Below are positions 59,464 through 64,000 of a stretch of DNA of 64,000 bases, piece by piece. The notes below the pieces were generated by a model that was not told the DNA's origin, did no database searches, and was given only the letters and a program-made list of their open reading frames with translations. This DNA comes from Flavobacterium covae (lineage in GTDB: Bacteria > Bacteroidota > Bacteroidia > Flavobacteriales > Flavobacteriaceae). The position numbers were made by a program, and so were the translations under genes. The DNA lies in assembly GCA_019565575.1 (NCBI GenBank), contig CP067379.1, forward strand, positions 1,054,001 through 1,118,000, in the 5' to 3' direction. The stretch's first letter is position 1. Every line of letters begins with the position of its first letter.

Positions 59464-60418
59464 ATGGACACTAAAATCTTGATTATTGGAGCTTGTGGAC
59501 AAATAGGCACCGAACTTACACAAAAATTACGTCAATTATACGGCGTAGAAAATGTAATTGCTTCTGATATTAGAAAATTAAATATTGATGTTGTAAACGA
59601 TGGTATTTTTTGAAGTTGTAAACGCATTAGATTACAATCAAATAGAGTTTTTAGTTGAAAAATACAAAATTACGGATGTTTACCTAATGGCGGCTTTACT
59701 TTCAGCTACTGCTGAAAAAAATCCTGCTTTTGCATGGGATTTAAATATGAATTCTCTTTTCCATGTTTTGAATTTAGCTAAGGTTGGAAAAATAAAAAAG
59801 ATATACTGGCCATCTAGTATAGCTATTTTTGGTCCTACAACACCAAGAGAAAATACACCACAATATACCATTATGGAGCCTTCGACAGTTTATGGAATTA
59901 GTAAACAAACTGGAGAAAGATGGTGTGAATATTATCATAAACAGTATGGAGTTGATGTGCGTAGTTTACGTTATCCAGGATTAATTTCGTGGAGTACACC
60001 TCCAGGAGGAGGGACTACTGATTATGCAGTAGATATTTATCATAAGGCAATTACAGAAGGTAAATTTACCTCTTTTTTATCTGAAAATTCAGGATTACCT
60101 ATGATGTATATGGATGATGCTATAAAAGCTACCATAGGAATTATGCAAGCATCTGCCGAAGATATAAAAATTAGATCATCCTATAATTTAGGAGCTATGA
60201 GTTTTACCCCAGCAGAAATAGCAGAGGAAATAAAAAAGCAATATCCTGATTTTACGATTGATTATGCTCCCGATTTTCGCCAACAGATAGCAGACAGTTG
60301 GCCTGCAAGTATAGATGATTCTTGTGCAAGAAAAGATTGGAATTGGCAAAATGATTTTGATTTAGAATCAATGACGAAGGAAATGTTTAAGCAATTAAAA
60401 GAAAATGTCTATAAATAA
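59464..60418 (+). CDS. tdh: L-threonine 3-dehydrogenase, SDR type (one frameshift)
   Basis: About 318 residues. Oxidises L-threonine to 2-amino-3-ketobutyrate with NAD. Rossmann motif [14 protein letters not shown] (residues about 6-19), ASDIRK, the segment [17 protein letters not shown], catalytic YGISK, and [20 protein letters not shown], all matching the extended-SDR threonine dehydrogenase known from Flavobacterium. The frame breaks near 59610 (one extra T), joining NDGIF to [10 protein letters not shown]. It is monocistronic with its own promoter. Confidence 0.9.
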
Positions 60419-60428
60419 TTTTTGATAA

Positions 60429-60917
60429 TTATTTTTTTAACTTTTCAATTAAAGCGTCTTCTATAGGCGCTTTAATTTTGATTACCTCAGAAGTATTATC
60501 ATTAGGTATTGTCATAGATAATACGTAATGTTTGATTTTCCAATTTTTGCCTTCTTTCATGAGAACGCCACTACCTCTACAAATTTTCATTTGAGTTTTG
60601 AGTAACTCATCAAACCAAGCCATTTTTTTGTTAGGAGATAAATAAATGTTTCTTTCTAAAACGGAAAAACTCCATGCTTTTCCTTTGTCAAAATAAGGTT
60701 TAGCAAAATTCATAAAAGCTTTTTTATTCCAATTTTCTGTGGCATCAGTACCAATGAAAACCGATTGATCAGACATAGCCTTGAAATAAGGGGTAAATTT
60801 TGCTTCTGAGGCAGCTTTATGCCAATTGTCTAGCAAAGTATGGATTTGAGTATTTTCTTTTGCTTGAGCTAAATAAAAATAAGGTGTAAGTAGTAATAAT
60901 AACAAAGTTCTGCTCAT
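60429..60917 (-). CDS. Exported SnoaL/NTF2-like protein
   Basis: Intact, 162 residues. Signal peptide (LLLLLLTPYFYLAQA), then an NTF2-fold domain with the usual pattern: IHTLLDNWHKAASEAKFTPY, SDQSVFIGTDATENW, FMNFAKPYFDKGKAWSF, MAWFDELLK, and WKIKHYVLSMTIPND. Such DUF4440/SnoaL-like proteins are frequent in Bacteroidota, and no ligand or activity can be deduced. It is convergent with tdh. Confidence 0.78.
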   Translation of the reverse strand: MSRTLLLLLLTPYFYLAQAKENTQIHTLLDNWHKAASEAKFTPYFKAMSDQSVFIGTDATENWNKKAFMNFAKPYFDKGKAWSFSVLERNIYLSPNKKMAWFDELLKTQMKICRGSGVLMKEGKNWKIKHYVLSMTIPNDNTSEVIKIKAPIEDALIEKLKK

Positions 60918-61162
60918 ATTATTTATTTTTATTTTAGAAAATCATAAGTTTTGTATTCAAATATATTAAAATAATTATTCTGATGAAAGTGGTTTAGGAG
61001 AGAAGATTAATTAAGTTGTAATTTAGAGGTGCTAGAAAGACGGGGCAAGTGTTGTTAGTGGTTATCCGATCTTTCTGCTTAGTGCCCAATCTTTGGTTTT
61101 TAGTGTTGATTCCTAGATCTTCTTTGAATGGACAATTGAATAACGTGAGGTGTTTAAAAAAT

Positions 61163-61188
61163 AAAAGCTCTTCTTTAGAAGAGCTTTT
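61163..61188 (-). terminator. Terminator after tRNA-Asp
   Basis: AAAAGCTCTTC pairs with GAAGAGCTTTT around a TTTA loop, immediately 3' of the tRNA on the minus strand. Confidence 0.85.
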
Positions 61189-61189
61189 G

Positions 61190-61263
61190 CGGTCTGGACG
61201 GGACTCGAACCCGCGACCCCATGCGTGACAGGCATGTATTCTAACCAACTGAACTACCAAACC
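61190..61263 (-). tRNA. tRNA-Asp (GTC)
   Basis: A 74-base cloverleaf on the minus strand. The acceptor GGTTTGG pairs with CCAGACC (one G-U), the anticodon is in CCTGTCACG (GTC), and the T loop is GGTTCGAGTCC. The discriminator is G and CCA is not encoded. Confidence 0.95.
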
Positions 61264-61299
61264 TTTTGTAACAGTGTTTCTGTTTTGTGAGTGCAAATA

Positions 61300-61813
61300 T
61301 ACGACTGTTTTCTAGATTTACAAGTAAAAAAACGCATTTTTTTAAAAAAATAAATTTAAAAAATCAATATATTGATTTTTAGTGTGTTATGTTTTTGTTT
61401 TTTTGTTTGATAATAAGAATGTAGTCTTATTTATACTATTTAAACTTTGAGATTTCCTTATAATGCTATTTTTTAAATCTTGAGATTGTCTAAAAAGTTC
61501 GCAATCTTTCATTTCGACCTAAGGGAGAAATCACATAATATTGATTTAGGCACTATCCTATAAAGTAATAAAAATTAGTATTGATTCTCGATGCGCTTCG
61601 CGTTCGAACTAACGATGATTTCGGTTCAGGCTAAAAAGTTGTGGAGAAATCAAAAATACATTCTTTTGTGTTTTTAATTTTTAGTATGACTTCTTCCGTG
61701 ATTTCAATTATATACTTAACCGGTTTTGGACTTGATCCACTTGATCCTTGATTCATCCTTGCTTGGTTTATAGTAAGTACAAAAAAAAGTCGATACTTAT
61801 GTATCGACTTTTG
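61300..61813. other. Non-coding region between tRNA genes
   Basis: About 500 bases with no protein gene. It contains repeat copy C (61483-61623) and, at 61699-61725, TTCAATTATATACTTAACCG, which is also present in inverted form near copy B (about 52683-52700). The rest shows nothing recognisable. Confidence 0.6.
61483..61623. repeat. MITE-like repeat, copy C (inverted relative to A and B)
   Basis: AGATTGTCTAAAAAGTTCGC at 61483 is the reverse complement of the shared right end (GCGAACTTTTTGGACAGTCT, two changes). The interior GGGAGAAATCACATAATATT matches copies A and B inverted, and the outer segment (TTGATTCTCGATGCG, TCGAACTAACGATGATTTC) matches copy B. Confidence 0.7.
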
Positions 61814-61886
61814 CTCCCCTCTTGGGCTCGAACCAAGGACCCTCTGATTAACAGTCAGATGCTCTAACCAACTGAGCTAAGGAGGA
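61814..61886 (-). tRNA. tRNA-Asn (GTT), copy 1, one base short in acceptor stem
   Basis: Nearly identical to the copy at 61922-61995, with anticodon GTT in CTGTTAATC. The 3' acceptor strand has four G where the second copy has five, giving 73 bases and a mismatched stem. This is probably a homopolymer sequencing error rather than a defective gene. Confidence 0.85.
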
Positions 61887-61921
61887 ATCACCTCATGGGT
61901 TTTATGTTTTGCTAAAAGTTG

Positions 61922-61995
61922 CTCCCCCTCTTGGGCTCGAACCAAGGACCCTCTGATTAACAGTCAGATGCTCTAACCAACTGAGCTAAGGAGGA
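61922..61995 (-). tRNA. tRNA-Asn (GTT), copy 2
   Basis: A complete 74-base cloverleaf on the minus strand. The acceptor TCCTCCT pairs with AGGGGGA, anticodon GTT, T loop GGTTCGAGCC. It lies 35 bases from copy 1 in the same orientation, so the two form a tandem pair. Confidence 0.95.
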
Positions 61996-62065
61996 AGATT
62001 ATTACCGTTTAGCGAGTGCAAATATAAGACAGATTTTTGATTATACAAGCGCTTTTTGAAAAAAA

Positions 62066-63415
62066 TTAAAAAAACTTTTGTGCAATTATTTCAAATATGT
62101 CCTTTCCGAAAGTTAATGCCATCAAACTCAATAATATAACCATTCCTATGGTTTGGACAATTTCTGCGGCTTTATCATTTAATTTTTTTCCAGTAATCAT
62201 TTCTGCTAAGGTAAAAATGGCATGTCCACCATCTAAACCAGGTATGGGAAGCAAGTTCATAAAAGCTAATCCAATTGAGAACATAGCGGTGAAACCCCAT
62301 ATAAATTCCCAATCCCATACAGTTGGTAGCATTTTAGTAATGCCAATTGGACTCTTTACTTTTTTGTAAGCACCTGTTTTAGGTGATAATAATAATTTGA
62401 ATTCTTTTATTTTGTATTTTATCTGGCTGTATGATTCTTTGATTGCTTCCAGGAATGGCTTGTATGAAGTTTATTTGATTTGTTACTAAGTATTTTGCTT
62501 TCATTTCTTCTTCTGATGGCATTTTATTAGTAAAACCTAAACTTCCTTCTGAACTAACTTGAGCTTCTAAATTAAGGAGGTTTCCATTACGTAATATTCC
62601 TAGTTGTATTTTTTTATTTTTATAATTTTGTAAAGCATCTTTTAATTCGTCAAAAATGTCACCTTGTTATTGTTAATAGATACAATTTGATCCGCTTTTT
62701 GTAGTTTAGCTTTATCTGCTGGAAATCCAGGAATAATGGAATCTATTACTACAGATCTTAATCTAGGTACTATAAAGTTTTTTCCTTCTGACGAAATAAT
62801 TTCTCTTCTATGTGTGTCATTTATAGGTAAATCTAATTTAGTATTAGCTCTTTCCACTGTTACTTTATTAGCAAATAATACATCAATTCCTGCTTTTCTA
62901 AGATTTTTGTTTACTGGTTCTCCGTCGATGGCTATGATTTTATCACCATTTTCAAACCCTATCTTTTTGCCAACTTCGCTAAAAGCTAATCCGTTTTGTT
63001 GAATTTTATTTGTTGCAACATATTTTTGACCATAAGTAGTAAAAAGCATGATATAAATAAACCAAGCTAATACAATATTAACAGTTACTCCTCCGAGCAT
63101 AACAATTAAACGTTGCCACGCTGGTTTTGAACGAAATTCCCAAGGTTGAGGAGGTAGAGCCATTTGTTCTTTATCCATACTTTCATCCATCATTCCAGCA
63201 AGTTTTACATAGCCTCCAATTGGCAACCACCCAATTCCCCATTCAGTATCACCTATTTTCTTTTTTAATAAGGAGAACCAAGGATCCATAAATAAATAGA
63301 ATTTTTCAACTCTTATTTTAAATAGTTTAGCAGGAAGATAATGACCAAACTCATGTAAAATAACGAGAACGGAGAGAATAAACAGAATTTGTGCGATTTG
63401 AATAAGTGTATCCAT
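62066..63415 (-). CDS. rseP: Site-2 protease RseP (two frameshifts)
   Basis: About 450 residues. Intramembrane zinc metalloprotease that cleaves anti-sigma factors and leftover signal peptides. The zinc motif HEFGH is at residues about 22-26 (VILHEFGHYLPAK), the second metal-ligand motif is LLPIPGLDGGHA, and one or two PDZ domains lie between (SVVIDSIIPGFPADKAKLQK). Membrane helices lie at the start, near WQRLIVMLGGVTVNIVLAW, and at the C-terminus. Breaks: about 62665 (one T) and 62446-62452 (extra C in cttccag). Joined, it has normal length. Confidence 0.93.
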
Positions 63416-63443
63416 TTTTACTTTTTAGTGTTTCTATAACAGC

Positions 63444-63469
63444 AAAAGTAAGACTTTCGTCTTACTTTT
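63444..63469. terminator. Hairpin between the M1-type peptidase and rseP
   Basis: AAAAGTAAGAC pairs with GTCTTACTTTT in an 11-bp stem with a four-base loop. It lies just downstream of the leftward M1-type gene and upstream of rseP. Confidence 0.7.
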
Positions 63470-63490
63470 TTTAAAATATCTAGTTGAGTA

Positions 63491-64000
63491 TTATTTTTTT
63501 AAGAGTTTTTTAAGAGCCCTGCCTTGGGTTGTTTCTATTAGCACTTGGTAAAGCCCATTGTTTAAATGATAAATGTTTATTTTTTTTTCATTTGTTTTTA
63601 GTACTTCTTGTCCTAAATGGTTTAAAATTTTAATTTTTTGTAATTGAATTGTATTAGGTAATTCAATTTGTATTTGATCGTAACTTGGATTTGGAAATAA
63701 ATTTATACTTGTCGATAATTCAAAATTTTCGTCTGATAACGAGGTAGTACTCCCTTTGGAAATAATATCATTATTTGGATCAAAAAGTATTTTACTAACA
63801 GAGGTTCCTATTGGTAAATCTATAGTATAGAGCTGATTATTGAAAGTATTGTTTAATTTTAAATCTAAATGAGTACCATTATTTAGGATTAATCTTATAG
63901 GTACAGGCATTTCAAAATAAGAAACATACCCAATTTGGGAATTATCAGTAATAGATTGTATTTGATTAATTCTTATTGTAGCTTGATTTGTTTCTGAATT
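63491..64000 (-). CDS. T9SS sorting-domain protein, probable M1-type metallopeptidase C-terminus (partial)
   Basis: Only the last 169 or so codons are in the window; the gene continues past the right edge without a stop. The first part (VSYFEMPVPIRLIL, GTHLDLKLNNTFNNQLYTID, ILFDPNNDIISKGST) matches the domain that follows the catalytic region in Bacteroidota secreted M1 aminopeptidases, and the end (FPNPSYDQIQIELPN, KILNHLGQEVL, LNNGLYQVLIETTQGRALKK) is a T9SS type A sorting signal. The catalytic HEXXH lies outside, so the enzyme assignment is inferred. Confidence 0.7.
   Translation of the reverse strand, partial: NSETNQATIRINQIQSITDNSQIGYVSYFEMPVPIRLILNNGTHLDLKLNNTFNNQLYTIDLPIGTSVSKILFDPNNDIISKGSTTSLSDENFELSTSINLFPNPSYDQIQIELPNTIQLQKIKILNHLGQEVLKTNEKKINIYHLNNGLYQVLIETTQGRALKKLLKK

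Noticed and set aside
60994..61296. Open frame on the minus strand over 300 bases
   Set aside because: It runs through tRNA-Asp and its terminator; the apparent protein is a translation of tRNA sequence.

Overview
The window is AT-rich chromosomal DNA from a member of the Bacteroidota, most likely Flavobacteriia. The signs are a gliding-motility lipoprotein (GldH), three proteins with C-terminal type IX secretion (T9SS) sorting domains, several promoters of the TAnnTTTG type, an SDR-type threonine dehydrogenase, and an AraC-TPR membrane regulator. Many conserved genes are split by single-base indels, mostly in A/T homopolymers. I annotate these as whole genes and note the frameshifts, because their density in essential genes (metG, mfd, rseP) points to assembly error rather than decay.

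Layout. 1-1256: 3' part of an IS1182-type insertion sequence. 1.3-7.3 kb: a thioesterase, a small MITE-like repeat, and a leftward run of Zn-ribbon protein, SDR, EamA transporter and S9 peptidase. 7.6-10.6 kb: an SSB-like gene, an AraC-TPR regulator and a hypothetical gene. 11.0-13.35 kb: a decaying double-glycine-leader peptide export locus with a peptide gene, a hairpin, an ABC permease and ATPase, and a HlyD N-terminus fused by deletion to the C-terminus of an ABC exporter. 13.4-16.4 kb: both known routes to tRNA 5-hydroxyuridine side by side (TrhO and TrhP-type U32) with a ferredoxin; TrhO carries a C-terminal domain like that of its U32 neighbour. 16.5-20.9 kb: PSP1 protein, GldH and PBP1A. 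20.9-22.6 kb: scoA/scoB interrupted by a four-helix-bundle gene inside a 15-bp inverted repeat. 22.8-26.8 kb: T9SS M4 metallopeptidase and an RlmI-like methyltransferase.

26.9-48.3 kb is the most unusual region. A polysaccharide-type gene set comprises a receiver-domain/GT2 fusion, a very large multi-spanning membrane protein, an Ig-like exported protein, a membrane-anchored GH5-like hydrolase, a GT4, a flippase, a STAS protein, a TPR/beta-barrel outer-membrane protein and a T9SS surface protein. It abuts a seven-gene leftward signalling operon: CheY-like regulator, H-NOX haem sensor, HNOBA-PAS-PAS histidine kinase, FIST protein, second histidine kinase, Hpt protein and LytTR regulator. My inference is a nitric-oxide-responsive phosphorelay controlling an extracellular glycan, with phosphorylation possibly acting directly on the receiver-GT2 enzyme. 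An 8-bp motif, TCGACGAA, lies upstream of three of the transcription units.

48.5-64 kb is mostly housekeeping: HAD hydrolase, ferritin, MetG, LD-carboxypeptidase, YraN, Mfd, threonine dehydrogenase, three tRNAs (Asp, Asn, Asn), RseP, and the 3' end of a T9SS M1-type metallopeptidase running off the right edge. Copies of short repeats with TIRs resembling the IS1182 end lie at 39.3, 52.7 and 61.5 kb, with a related pair at 1.8 and 50.2 kb.
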